Made by a program: the position numbers and the translations under genes
Source: Parus major
Taxonomy: Eukaryota; Chordata; Aves; Passeriformes; Paridae
Direction of reading: 5' to 3'
NCBI RefSeq assembly: GCF_001522545.3
Contig: NC_031799.1
Location: 40,788,001-40,852,000, forward strand
Length of the DNA stretch: 64,000 bases
Shown: positions 24,710 through 37,654 of the stretch, piece by piece
How the letters are laid out: every line of letters starts with the position of its first letter
Numbering within the stretch: position 1 is the first letter of the stretch
The notes under the pieces: generated by a model
Databases searched by the model: none
What the model was told of the DNA's origin: nothing
What the model saw: the letters and a program-made list of their open reading frames with translations, nothing else

Positions 24710-27700
24710 GGCTAATTACAAACCCTTCCTGTCATAATGTTTGGCCTATGTAATCACTGCTAAATACACACTCAGTGCAAAGTAGTTTCTTCAGAGTGAA
24801 AAAGGAGGAAATTATGGAAAAAATGTGATTTCTTTTGAAAAGACAGTGAGCTAACATTCAGAGGATATGATGTACAATGAAAGAGAGGTAGTAAATGCAT
24901 AAAATTTCCTCATTGCCAGTTCCTCTCTGTGGTGACTAACTGTACCACGATTTACTGTGCAGCCTTGAACATGAAAGAGAAATTGAATTCATCACCTTCT
25001 CGGTACTGTCATAGTCATTCGTCGGTATTTCAAATCAAGGGAGGAAAGTGATTCATTGGGATGCTGCTCAGTATGCCAAGGGAGTACATAAATACCTCCC
25101 TTAACCACAGAGGGAGTATTACCAAAACAAATAAAAAATCAGTAATACAGATGTGCTCAAAAAAAGGAACAATACCTTTGAGGAATAATAAGACTTTGGC
25201 ATATGCAGTTGATGTTTGAAGTCCAACATGTAAGTGTATGCAGGAAAAGTGTGTGTTAGTATACAGAAAATTTTTTGTTAAAACCTCATGAATTCTTCAT
25301 AAGGGCCTTTATATTGAATGGTAGACTTTGAAATCTTTTCAGAAAAAAAAAAAGGTTGACTCTTCAAATAAAGTTTTAAGGGTCATAACTTCATGATATT
25401 TTCTAATTCCATATTCATCTGAATGTACATCAAATGTACTGAAAATCCCTGAATTGAGGGGAATGGAGTCCTTCTGTGCAGCCACAGGAGATACACAAGA
25501 GGCTGTTGCATGTTGCTTGTCACTGTTCCTTGGTCTCTGCCAAGTCAGACTGTTTCTAGGAAGGACAGATAATGCAATTTCTATAACCACCACACTCTGC
25601 AGGCAGGTATCCTGTGGTAATTGCCTCTGAGTATTCCACCAGATTCAGGTGGTTCTTCAGCAAAAACACGATTGTATATATGTGCCAAGGGGACATTGCT
25701 GCATGGAGCCATGAGAGGATTATACCCCTGAATGTGGCCATTCTAAATGTAGATATGAGAAGGATGATTTCTTGTTTTCTGAACCCAAGTCTCACAAACC
25801 TGCAGCTGGGTTGTAGGTAAGGGTCAGCTCACAGTTAAAGGTTATGTATTCAAAAGCAGCACCCTGTCTCCTCAATTTTTGTTGATCTTGGCGAACAAAA
25901 CAGGGGAGATAGAGCTGTTATTGCATGGGGTGTTTTTGGTTTCACAGTGAAAGCCCATAAAAACAAGCACAAAGGTCCTCTGGAGTAGATAACTACCTGT
26001 CTGCCAGCCCATCCTCATTCGTGGGAAACTAATTGGTCTGACAGTGCGCTTGTAGAATTAAAAACATTTTTTTTCAGAGAATGAATGTTAGTATCCTATT
26101 ATCATATTGAAATTGATGTGAATGTACACAACAAATATTCCTATTCCTTAGCCTGAAGGTATGATTGGATAAAAAGGCAGTCCAAAAATGCCTTTGGGAA
26201 AGGTAGGGTCAGTAGAAGGTTAAGTGAGGAGAGAAAAACTCCAAAGAGGTAGAAGGAGGATGGCTGAAGCCTACATATGGCTTTATGTTCAGCTAATTTT
26301 CTTGGTAAATGATTGTATTGTATCCTTTCATAGTCACACTGTCTGCACTGCCTGGTTCTATGGCTGTGTAAGGCTCATGTTCCAATGCAGTTATGTGTAC
26401 ATTAAAGACAGACCCATCTTGAGTAGGAGATCTACTGTTTCTGGGAGACTTGGATACAAATGCACATTATTAAAATTTGACACTTCAATAACTTTTGCAC
26501 AGAACAGGGGAAGATAGTGTATAAATTAAAGAATAGCAATCTGGCCAATCTTATCTACAAACATCTAAGGAAAATAACATGATTGCAGGAGTGGTCTGAA
26601 TATCTGTGTGATATGATTTGCTCATAAAGCAAGAAAGAATCAGTAATTACATGCATCTCACTGAGACTCTATGAACGGCGTCTTTTCCTTAGGATTTTTC
26701 AGATGCATCTGATATTCACCTACCCTGCTTTCAGCCTGTCAATAACTTAGTGTATGAGACCTTTCTTCAGTGAAGCAATGTATGTATATCAGACTGTGAA
26801 CTGTTTTAGTAATTCTCTTCTGATTGGCACCAATCACACATACTATTAAGGAACTGTAAACATGCCTTTGTGTGAATTATTTCTCTCCACTTTGAAAATT
26901 TCAGGCGCTGCAGACACAACAGATATGTAAGAGGGAAGCAGCACAGGTTAACCACTACAAACCAGTGCAAACTCACTCCTGTTCAACTGCTGCCCTGTGT
27001 GGTCTCTGAGCAGTAGGGTGCCGGCAATCAGTGCAACCAAGTGTCTATAGCTTAGTCACTTGCTGCTTGTTGCCATCATCATTCACACACCAACTGTGAA
27101 TCAAAACATTTTCACCTTGATTTTAAAGAGGGAGACTGAAGCAATTATATTGTACCCGATCTGCTCAATTATCAAATTATCAGCTAAACTACACTTGGTT
27201 ATTCACCCACAACCTGGCATACATATTCATAATTCGTTACTTGGGAAAGCTGACTCCCAGGGCTTCCTTGACAGGCCACATCTATTCCAGGATTTTTTAG
27301 CTGTCGTTCTCCAGGATGCTGTATATTGGTCCGGGTTAGTTCATCCTGACTATGAGGAGTAAATACAAATTGCTTAGAGCTAAACCTCAAGAGACATGAC
27401 CTCAAAGTATTTTCCATTGCTACAACGTTTGGTATGGATGTGATGGTAACAAGAGAAGTAAATGCTGAAGTAACAATCAAAAATTTATCTAAATCAGCAA
27501 TTTGGTTGAACTAGAGAGAGTCTAGCCTTAAATGCTCATCCAAAAAAGACAAAATGCCTAGAGCATTTTGTAACCCAGATCTTATCACAAAGCCGACCAC
27601 AAGCACAATCTTTGTAGTGAGAAAATGGCTGGTTGGGGAAAGTGATCTGATTTCTTCAAAGACCTGGCAACAGTCATGTCGAAACTCACTGATTTTCAAT

Positions 27701-29676
27701 ATGACACATCTTCTCACACACACAGTGTTCTCAGTATGCACAGCATAGAAATAGAGAAATATGCTATTTTATTTACACATATTTAGGTTTCTCAGCCTCA
27801 GTCAAGCACTAGTTAAAAGTGAACAGACAACATGAAAATTTCATGGCATTGGCTTTCCCAGGAAGAACAGAGGTGAAATATTAACATTAGTTAATGTCAG
27901 CCAGCTGTCTGTCTAAGAGCATCAAAATAGTAGCAAAAAAATAGTAGCAAAACACCCCTAGAAATTATCTGTCCCCTGCTTTTGCCTTGTATGTGGTGGG
28001 AAATGAAAGGAACATAGAGATGAAAGGAAGTTCATTTAATTATTTATTTTAAAGTAGAAGGTCTTTGTCACCAGATGCCCTATGCAGTCTTTGTGTTAAC
28101 CTTTGTCTTCCCTGGCTGGGAATTGCTTATAATCATATGGAGGAAAAGTCAATTTTCCTGTTTTCCTATTTCAATAATCTGTGTAGAACTTTCCCGCAGA
28201 GACACAGGACTCAGAAGTATTACAGAAACATTGAAATAAGAACACATGCTTAGGAAAGCACAGCATTTGAAGAATCATGATCAGGTCCACATCCATTAAA
28301 TCTGAGTTTCTTACAAATTTGACCAATTTGAACCTGACAATGACTCTTTTTCTGTTGTGGTGAGGTGTTCTTTTCCAGAGTCCAGAATCCATCTGATCCA
28401 TCCATCTGATGATGTGTGGAATCATGGCTGCCTTTGCCCTTCCATGCCAGCTGTAAAGCCTGTCATTAGAAGCAGTAGTATATAGATAAGGTTTCCAGAA
28501 GGTATAAAGGTTCAGAAAGCAGCAAGTTTTCTGGAAAAACAGAAAACTTAAAGGCCTGCCTAGGATAAATAGCTGTTTTCATGGTTTTTCTGGTCTAGCA
28601 TGAAGCAGGTGGAAACATGAACACACACAAAGAAAGTATAAGGCTACTTTGTTTCCAACCTAGATTTTTAATTTCAAAAAGTCTTCAGTGGGTTCAAAGA
28701 ATCACCCGAAAGTCCAGATTTTTATCTCAATGGCTGCTTGAATTTTTTTTTTAATTATCCAGCAGAATGCTACCTGTGAAATGAAGACTAGCTGCTGAAA
28801 GGACAGATATCTTAGGCTCTCCATTCACAATGATAGTACAATTCAGGAACTTTTAGCCAAGCTAAATTTTTAATTACCTGAAAAAGGAACCTCACTGCTA
28901 CAGCATCCTTTCCATTTGCATTCCAGATACACATTGGTTATGATTTTTGTATTAACACCTCCAAACCACTTTTCAAGTGATCAAAATAACTGATTTTCTT
29001 TATTAATGTACAAAATTTGAAAAACTGGGATATTTTCAAGCCTTCCTGCTACCTGTGAGAACTGTGGGTTGACAGACTGCAAAAACAAAAAGAAGTAGAA
29101 TTTTCTTTCCTAACAGGGTGCACATCAGGCAGATACAGTGAATCTATGTGTTAAATGCCAGCAAGAAATCACGCTTCAAGAAAAATAGGTAATAGAATCT
29201 TCTAAAGGGGTGCTGTTGACTTACAAAATAAGACTGTAGTCCAGCAAGCAGTGGGACTGATTATTGCTGCACAAGATGGAGCTACATGTTTGCACAGTAT
29301 TAGAATTGTACTTATTGTGTTTTCTTAACAAAGGTCCAAATGCAATTGTTAAAGAGTGAGATTTTAGCATGAATGGGAAACCAGTAAGTCTTAAAACAGG
29401 TTTGAAAGAAGCTTTACTGCATTTTCTAATCTTGACATTTATTATATTAAATATTCACAGGGATAAGGTAAGGACTTTGGCTTTCCCACTTGGACTTCTG
29501 TGACAGAAATTAAATTGGATGACCATTCTGCCATTTGCAGTATTAAAAATACCAAATTCAGAGTTTTAGAAATTAGGGAAAGTAGTAAATACTGTGAGGG
29601 GAAAGTATTGGGTCATGTTCTTAAAAATCCCCAAGACTTTTAAGAAAACCGTAAGTTCTTGAAAACTGTCTTCTCC

Positions 29677-29700
29677 CAATGTCACTGGAAAGTGACATTG
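29677..29700. repeat. Perfect 10-bp hairpin
   Basis: CAATGTCACT and AGTGACATTG form a perfect 10-bp stem around the loop GGAA. No precursor-like flanking pairing is evident, so a microRNA is not supported. Confidence 0.7.
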
Positions 29701-32279
29701 CCCAAGCCCATTATGCAGAGCAAAGTTGTGACTGCAGCAGGGACACTCCTGTGGGGTTTCAGGAGAACATGCTATCCAGCTGTGCAAGGGAATGGAGAGC
29801 TGACACAGGGATCCAGCATCAGACCGGAGATGGAGGGCCATTACTCTGGGTAGCTTTCTCACTAGTCAGAGGGCCAGGAGCAAGGGATAGCCTCGCTCAG
29901 GGCCCAAGCCCAGTCATTCAGGAAATGTGTAACTTGGGTTTGGCATCTTGCAAGAGTGGCAGGTGCCTTAGGAAGGAGCCTGGCCAAAGGACATCTCCCT
30001 GTCCTTTCCTTCTCCCCCTGAGGAAAGTAAGGCTTGCTACAAATTCACATGGTTTGAACTAGCAAAGACATTCAATCAGTGACTGAGGTTTCCTGCACTG
30101 CTGTGTAAATTTGTAGGTCTTCCTGTGACATTGTCCTCATGACTGTCTTCTAGAATTAGGTGTTTCCTTTTTAGATATGTGGTAATTGGGCATCAAGTAT
30201 TTAAAGTTAGCATCAAGTTAGCTTCTTGCCTCCATCAGGCAGCTAGCCCACTGCCCTTCTTTCCTGCCAACAAAAACATACAGCTTGTGAAATTATCTAT
30301 AAAAATCTCATTGTTCTGTCCTGCAAATGACAAAACCCCACAAAACACTTACTGGAAATAACGAAAGAGACAGGCAAAGTGATTTGGTGTCAAACAACAG
30401 CAAGAACCACTGGCCACAAATTGTTCTCCGTAAGTTTAAGCCCTGGGACTTAATCTGTAGAGCTCAAATGGTAGAAATATTAAGCAGCCAGCTCAGCTTG
30501 TATCTGTATGAAGCAGAATGGCCAATTCATGGCAAGGAATCCTCTCCTCTAGCTTTCAAGAAAGATAACAGGGAAAATCCCCAAGGCAAAGTTTTTTTCC
30601 ATATTAGCAGAATTTAGCTTTCTATGGGAAATTAGAGGGATATTCTCTGTGATGCTGCTGACTGAAGCTTTCCAGGAAAATTAAAAGACCTACAGATAAC
30701 AGAGAGACTTCCCTTCTAATATCTACCATTTTTATGTTGAGCACTGTAAAGGGTTTCCACTTTAAGGAGAATTATTGTAAAATAGGCTCTTTAGGGTTTG
30801 TTTTTTCAATTTTGCCTGAAAATTCCTCAGGTCTGGTTAAACTTTACTCCTTAGAAGTGAATTTTCAACATTCATTTTAACATTAACATTCCAATAAATT
30901 GCAGTTTTCTGATTTTTGTGTTTGCTTTTGAGTCATCTTCTAGATTGTACAAGTCCCGATGGAAGCAATTTCTCTACCTTTGTCTATGTGCGTCACTGGA
31001 CACTATGGCTTTTTCCCCATACTCTGTATCACTTGGACACATGCTCATACTTCCCATGTCTATGGTCTCCTAGACTTTATTGAATCAGTCAAAAAATTCT
31101 TGGATTGAATTCATATTAAAAAAAAAGCATGTCTTCTGGCAATGGATAAGTTTTAACATGCTGGCATCATGAATCAAGAGATCCACATTGTCCTGTTACA
31201 GCTGAAAAATAGTGACATATGCCATATTTAGCTTTGAATGCTATGTTTATGAGGGATTTGGAGGTGTAAGGTCACATCTTCAAACATGTAGGAAAAGATA
31301 GCTTAATAAAAAATCTGCTGAGTATGATTTTTTTTAATTTTTGTTTTAGTTGCTTCTTGTCTTCTATTGGTCTATGCAGCAAGGGAAGTAAGACCCAACT
31401 TAAAAATCCATTTACTGTTCCCAAAACCTTTCTTGAACCTGCTGCAGCTCTTAGCTCTAATCAAGGCTTCCTGGGATGTTTCAGCCTACTCCTATCTTTT
31501 TGTTGGCTTAAACACTTTCTAAATGAAAGTGTTCACTTTCCTATATAGAGCTATAGTCTCTTAATGTGATCAGTGCTGAAAAGTGCCTATCATGGCACTT
31601 GAAAAAAAACATAATTAGTTCTAAATATAGACTCAAATACAAAAAAGGGCTTTTGACAACTTAATAACTAGTAATTCATGTGACTCAGAGTAGAAAGTAG
31701 AAGAGATAAACCCAATGGATAGTACATGTATCTTCAGCTACACACTTAGAAAATGAAGGGCCTGAAGTTGACAAAGTTAATAGTGCCATTTGCCATGCAT
31801 AGTGTGAGGAATTCTGTGACTCTTTTCTTGCTTTATTTTTTTATCATCATTGCAAAGTATTTGAGTTAGTTATGCAAAAATTGTAGCTCTCAGTAAGTTT
31901 TGGACTCAGTGAGTTTCTTCTCATGAAGAGTGTGTGAAGTTTCCTGTACCCAAATGATGCAGAATGATTTCTTCCAGCTTCTAGATATGGGTTGTTACTA
32001 CATCACTGCTCTGCACTATTTGTACACTACCCCACCTAACTCACAAGCCAGTAATTCTAAAATCCATGTTTCCCTTTTATTCACATACTCTTTAAACCAT
32101 AAGGGTATTTAAATAGAGCCAGTGCTACCTTGTGGAATTAAACTTTTCTATGAGTCTTGATGTAATGTTATGTATACTGGGAACAGGAAAATATCTGGTA
32201 GCAGATCATGCTTTTTTTATCGTGTTGGACTCAGCCCTTCAGCACAGTTCAGCTTTCAGACTTCTACAGCCACGAAAAT

Positions 32280-33488
32280 GAGATGCATCGCAGAGATCTG
32301 AGGGAATTGCCTAATGTTGTAAAGCCACTCTACATGATACTCTAAAAGCCACAACAGTAAGGGGAAGTCCAAGGTGACTGGAAAAAGGAAGATATTGTCT
32401 CATCTTAAAAAGGGGTAGGAAGTAGGACCCTGGGAACAACCCACCCATCACCCTCACCTATGTGCCCAGGAAGGAACAGAGCCCTTTGGAGGGTGTGCCA
32501 AGGCACATGGAGGATAGGGAGGTGATGCAAGATGTCCAACACAGCTTCACCAAGGGCAAGTCCTGCCTGAGTGACCCAGTGGACTTCTGTGATGGTGTGA
32601 CTACAGCATTGGAGAAGGGAAGAAGAAAGAAGAGAAGGAAGAGGTCATTGACATAGACATAGACGAAAGGATGGAATGCATACTCAGTAAATAAACAGAT
32701 GCCACAACTGACACATCAGAAGGATGTCAGAGGGGGCTGGACAAGCTTAAGAACTGGTCCCATGGGAACCTCATGAGGTTTAGCAAGACCAAATACAAGA
32801 TACTACACCAGGGTCAGAGCAACACCTGGTATCAGCACAAGCTGGGGATGAACAGATGGAGAACAGCCCTGTGAGAAGGCCTTGGGGGTGCTGGTGGGTG
32901 AGAGGCTGGACATGACCCAGCCATGGGCACTCCCAGCCCAGAGAGCCAAATGTGTCCTGGGCTGCATCCAGAGCAGTGTGGGCAGCAGGGGAGGGAGGGG
33001 ATTCTGTCCCTCTGCTCTGCTCTGGTGAGAGCTCACCTGGAACCCTGCATCCAGCTCTGGGGTACCAGCACAGGAAGGACATGGAGCTGTTGGACTAGGG
33101 AAAGGGAAGGACCACAAATATGGTTTGAGTGCTGGAGCACCTTGTCTGCGGGGACAGGGTGAATTGTATTTGTTCACCCCGGAGAAGAGAAGGCTCTTGG
33201 GTGACCTAATTGTGACCTTTCAGTACCCAAAGAGAGCCTAAATGAAGCTGGAAGGGGACTTTTCACAAGGACAAGAAAGAAGGGCTTTAAAATCATAGAT
33301 TAGTAATTAGGATGGAATTCCTTACTGTGAGTATGATGAGGTGCTGAACTTCCCATCCTTTCTGGCCCAGGTTGCATAGGGTTTTAAGTAACATGATGTA
33401 GTAGAAGATGTCCTGTTCATGGAAGGGGTGTTGGAACTAAATGGTCTTTGAGATCTCTTCCAACCTGAATCATTCTGTAATTCCATGA
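32280..33488 (+). mobile_element. CR1 LINE, long 5'-truncated copy with internal deletion
   Basis: This is sense-strand CR1 covering the second part of the reverse-transcriptase frame and the 3' untranslated end. It opens near GAGATCTGAGGGAATTGCC, runs through GGTGACTGGAAAAAGG and ACCCTGGGAAC, and closes with GAGATCTCTTCCAACC and two terminal ATTCTRTG-like units. A typical copy has several hundred bases between the GATGGTGTGACTACA block (32591) and the GACATAGAC block (32650). Here a short purine-rich stretch replaces them, so part of the polymerase core is lost. The element is dead, with frameshifts and stops throughout. Confidence 0.92.
32462..32656 (+). pseudogene. Remnant of CR1 reverse-transcriptase reading frame
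   Basis: The translated 64 codons contain RHMEDREV and FTKGKSCL, words characteristic of CR1 ORF2 reverse transcriptase (the finger/palm part before the catalytic site). The frame then runs into a purine-rich stretch and a large deletion. Further along, at 32695-32706, the segment equivalent to the FADDT catalytic motif reads T-D-A-T in one frame, so the second catalytic aspartate is replaced by alanine. The remnant cannot encode active enzyme. Its function was copying CR1 RNA into the genome. Confidence 0.8.
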
Positions 33489-35130
33489 AATAAAGCAGCT
33501 TTCCTGAAACTGAGTGGGTAGGTCTGTGACCTGTTTCTGTGCAGGTGGACTCATGGACAGGCAGCAGCTTCCTTTGAAATGACCACATATGACAATGGCT
33601 CCTCCCCTGCTCTCATGTAAGCATTCCGTAATTCTGATGAGTTATATGACATTTTCTGAAGCATGCAACAACATCAGCAGCACTAATTACTGCTGGGTTT
33701 TGTGGGGGTTTTTGTTTTCTGGGGTTTTTTTCTTCTCAAATAGGTCAGTCTCCAGCAAGCTAAGTTTCTTCTGATGAAGTAAACCCTGATGCATAGAGAA
33801 ATTCAGATCTGATTAAGCAGATAACAACCTTTCTGTTTCAATTAATATAGTCCTGATGTGCTGGTCATAATTGAACCACTAATTAAAATCAATGATAGCT
33901 TCCTGCCTTCTTGTCTGTTTGTTTGCTGCAAATGAGAAGCAGCGTCTGTCCTGAAAATACTCCATTTGGTATGCTACTGCTCTTTTAGTTACATTCTGAT
34001 GAGTCATGATGACTTACACTGGGCCTCTGTAAGTGCTTTCTCACTCTCATTTCTGTTCCTTAACTCTTCTCTACTTAAAATTCTCAGTAAATGTCATTAG
34101 TGCATTATTCTGCCTCCTTCTTAGCTCATTAGGTAAGTGTGGGTCCTCCGGGAAGAGGAAAGGCTGGAACAGATAATTATCTTGAAAGTACATGGAGGGG
34201 AGATCTGGGAACACCTAGTTTGCTCAAAAAATTACAGGTTGCAAGTCCAAAGTGGAAAAGAAAGACAGGAACAAGAACTAGCAAGCAGCATCACTTTGAT
34301 GTTCTCCCTCAGAGCCCTGTAGGCATATTGCCCTGCAGCAATGCTGAGGCAGAGATGTAAGGAGGCATCCTTCATTCCACTCTTCTTTTTGTCCTCCCCC
34401 AGCAAAAAAATTAATCACTCTGGGCTCTTACTGATTTATAGGCCTGAGCATCCTTGCCTTTTTAAAGTGGAAAAGGACAGAGATACAATGAAAATTGATA
34501 GATCTGGTACAAATAGATCTACTGTAATCTGTGGAGGAATCAAAAGCATGGAGAAAAGTTTTTTGAGTTTTCCTCAGTTACATGCATTTTCACATGGTGA
34601 GGAGGGACAACAAATTTGCCTGGCTTAATTGTAGAATGTTTCTGGGCACTGTTTCTGTAAAGGTTACACAACACATGGGATGGTTTTATTTGTATATTAA
34701 TTATAACTGCAATGCGTTCATCTATCAACAGTGTTTGGGGATTTTGTCAGTATATTCGTCTATTTATTTTGGCCTCCATGGAGATGGAATGATACAGTTA
34801 TGTTTAGGTATATATGCTTTTGTTGATTTAACTCCAGGCTGAACCTCTGATGGGAAGCACACATTACTATAATGCTCACTTCACGCAAATGCAAGATATT
34901 ATTCCGAAAAGCATTGGATATTCCCTATGTGACAGAGGAACAGGGTGTTTTTCAGTTTTAGGGTTTTGGATTCATTACAAAAAATCAGTAAAAATACACA
35001 TGTAGCATGTTTCAGTAGTTCCTTCATTTAAAATACAGAAAATCACTGCTTTCCATGCAGTCCATCTCTACTAGGCTTTCTGAAACAACCCACTTCCTTG
35101 TTTAAAGTATTTAGAGCCCATTAATAAACC
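33489..35130. other. Unique sequence with no recognisable gene
   Basis: No gene is recognisable. A T/G-rich stretch lies near 33695-33732. A good donor-like word (TTAG|GTAAGTGT) at 34129-34138 follows a pyrimidine-rich AG by only eight bases, so it is not a convincing exon. Confidence 0.5.
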
Positions 35131-35136
35131 AACCTA

Positions 35137-35163
35137 CCTCCCTCCCTCCCTCCCTCCCTCCCT
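35137..35163 (+). repeat. (CCTC)n microsatellite
   Basis: These are six full CCTC units and a partial unit, uninterrupted. The complementary strand is a GGGA purine run. Confidence 0.9.
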
Positions 35164-37557
35164 TCAATTCTTCAGTTCGAGTTGCTTCACATAACTCAAC
35201 CTAAAGACTTACATCATGAACATTTTATTTTCATTGTGAAATTTTCTATTGTTCAAGATAGCATTTTTCCATTTTGACTAACATATGCAATTTCTAATTC
35301 TGTGTTGTTAATTTATTATACTTTTATTTAATTAATATGTGAGACTAATATTAATATATTGATATGAATACCATATTTTTTACTGCTCTCAATATGAAGA
35401 GAAACTATTGTAAAAATGAGCTTGCAGGTGGAAAATAAGACAATTACCCTAGCTCCTTTTTACTTTATGAGTAACTAGAATAACCCTCACAACCCCGACA
35501 CTCTGAAGTAATTGTAGACAGAGCACTTCAGCCCTGAGTGAGAAATTCACAAGTGCAGGATTATTCTCAAAATTCTGAGAATGACCTTAAATTTGAATTA
35601 GTCCAATTCAAAAAACCAGAAGTATTGTCCAGGTCCAGCCCAAGGTTCAAGTGTGTCAAACTCTAACCTCTGAGACTTGTGGAAGATGCTTATGTGTGTG
35701 TGTGTATATGCACACGTCTGTATGTGTGTTCGAGCGCTTACATGTAAAATTGTTTGCGTTCTCAAGGTCTCTCCATAAGGGGATGTTCCCTTGTCACAAG
35801 GCTGGCTTTATTGCAGTGTGGTGTTTCCTGTCTGCTTTGAAATTTTTCACTTCCTTTTGTGAAGCACCCAGACACCATTATTTTTTTTTTTCCAAAATAC
35901 ACACAGTAAGTAAGGACAGGGGTGTTTGTGGTGTGAAAGAGGTGACCTGTGGACACAGTCTTTCTTGTGGCACTTCCCTTGTTCTTAGGGTCTTGGGCGT
36001 AGGAGAAGAGAGTGCTCTTTGGAGATATTGCTCATGATTGAAGGAGTGGCTCAGGCATCCTTCCTCATGCATGTTAGTACTGAAAAAAACAAAAAGATCA
36101 AAAAATGTTCTTAGTTTCTTGATTTTCTCAGTGTATATGCATATATGAGGAGAGTTACAGTGTCTCTTCTGTACCATATACAAATCATGGAATGCATTCT
36201 GCAAAGCTCAGGGAAACAAAAATACTAAACACCTGCAAAAAAACCTTTTGTGTACTTTGGGTTTAAAGAGGATCTCTTGCCCTTATTTGAATAACTGCAC
36301 GAAAGCTGTTTTGCTAATCTAACTGATTAAAAAATTATCTTTCATCATTTTTCTCCCTGTTTTGTAGAAAGGCATGCAGACTCAGAAAATCAATTAACTT
36401 CATAGAAATATTGCTCTGTAGTGCCATCTGCTTTCATAAATTCTTCATCACTCTAAATAAACATAAATGCAGATTTTCACTATATACATATATATGTTGA
36501 AAAATACAAATATTTTTAATTATTAGGTAAAAATTTTAACGTGAAACATCTCAATGCAAACACACTGGTCCTATCTGCGCATTCCCAGCCTTGCACTATG
36601 TCCTTAACATCTGCTAGACTCCATTTAAGTTATTATTGTCCATATGGTATGGCCGTGAAAGAATGACAGATCAGTGATGTAACTGCCTGCAATAGCTGTT
36701 GATGCTTGCAAACTGTTCACTCAGTGAAAGCAAGAGATAAATGATTATTCAGAATCGTGTTACCATGAACAAATCTCCCTACTGAGCACCAGGCTAATTA
36801 ATTTTCTAGCGTATTAATTATGTATCTTTGCTAACTTGGTGCTCTGCTGCAACTCAGTGAAACCTGTCTCACTGAAGTAGTAGGCAAGAAGAATTGAGCA
36901 AGGGGAGAAGCTAATTTTAAATAAGTGTAAAATCTGCTTTCTGACTTGGGCAGATGCTACAAACTTCTGATGCCAAACTGCTGAGTAAGGCAGTGCTAGG
37001 ACTGCAGCACTTGACTACATGAAAGCAGAGATGTTAATTTCTGATATCCTGGAATCTGTATATGTCTTATCAGTAGGGACACCATCTTTCCACTTACCTC
37101 TTGGTTTTGAAAGCATTTACAGAATTTCCTTAGCTTAAGATTTACTATGCAAATGAAGTATATTCCTCAAAGCATATTCCTTTCTGGGAATTTTTTTCTC
37201 TTTTAATTAGATATGGTCAGAAATTTTTTGAAGCAAAAATCATGACACTCAATATCACTCTGCCAAAACCCTTTACTGCTTCTGGAAAGAGACACAGAAA
37301 TTTTATCAAAAAAAGTCTATCAAGAGAAGTTTCCAGCCAAAACCAAGGAGGATGAAAGCTCTCCATTCCTCAGTGTTGTTTGACTGCAGGAAAAAAGTAC
37401 TTTCCCAGGGCCCATGGTTTCAGATATACAGACTGGCCCTCTGTATGTTGGTCTTCTCCATCCTCATACCTACCCATGATAATACTGGATATTTCCAGCT
37501 TGGTTGCTTTTGCTTTCCAGAAGTTTTTAACTCCATCTCAATGAAGGACCACAACAT

Positions 37558-37654
37558 CAGAAAAAAACAAACACCAAACGAACAAGCAAAGAAAAAAAAC
37601 ACCAAACCAAACAAAAAAACCAAAACCCCCCCACAAACACAAAAAAACCCCAAC
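37558..37654 (+). repeat. T-free A/C tract of 97 bases
   Basis: The whole stretch contains no T and only four G (including 37560), and is made of words such as CAAACACCAAAC and AAAAAACCAAAACC. It is not a simple tandem repeat. The opposite strand is correspondingly a T/G tract. Confidence 0.8.

Larger units (their letters stand above)
18335..32279. other. Unique AT-rich sequence with no recognisable gene
   Basis: About 14 kb holds no gene or mobile element that I recognise. Open frames are short and unremarkable. A somewhat G+C-richer stretch at 20620-20960 follows a pyrimidine-rich acceptor-like tract ending in CACAG at 20620, but I see no matching good donor. Small features include a TA palindrome near 23266-23280, a 14-bp direct repeat at 24658-24671 and 24696-24709, a tandem AAAATAGTAGC pair at 27924-27948, and a hairpin at 29677-29700. 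Confidence 0.5.

Noticed and set aside
28686..28712. GGGTTCAAAGAATCACCC, reminiscent of a tRNA T-arm
   Set aside because: The loop does not fit the T-loop pattern and no acceptor stem, D-arm or anticodon arm can be drawn around it. No other tRNA-like structure was seen.
32780..33177. Minus-strand open frames of 100 and 124 codons
   Set aside because: They are antisense to the CR1 copy and exist only because that segment is G+C-rich.
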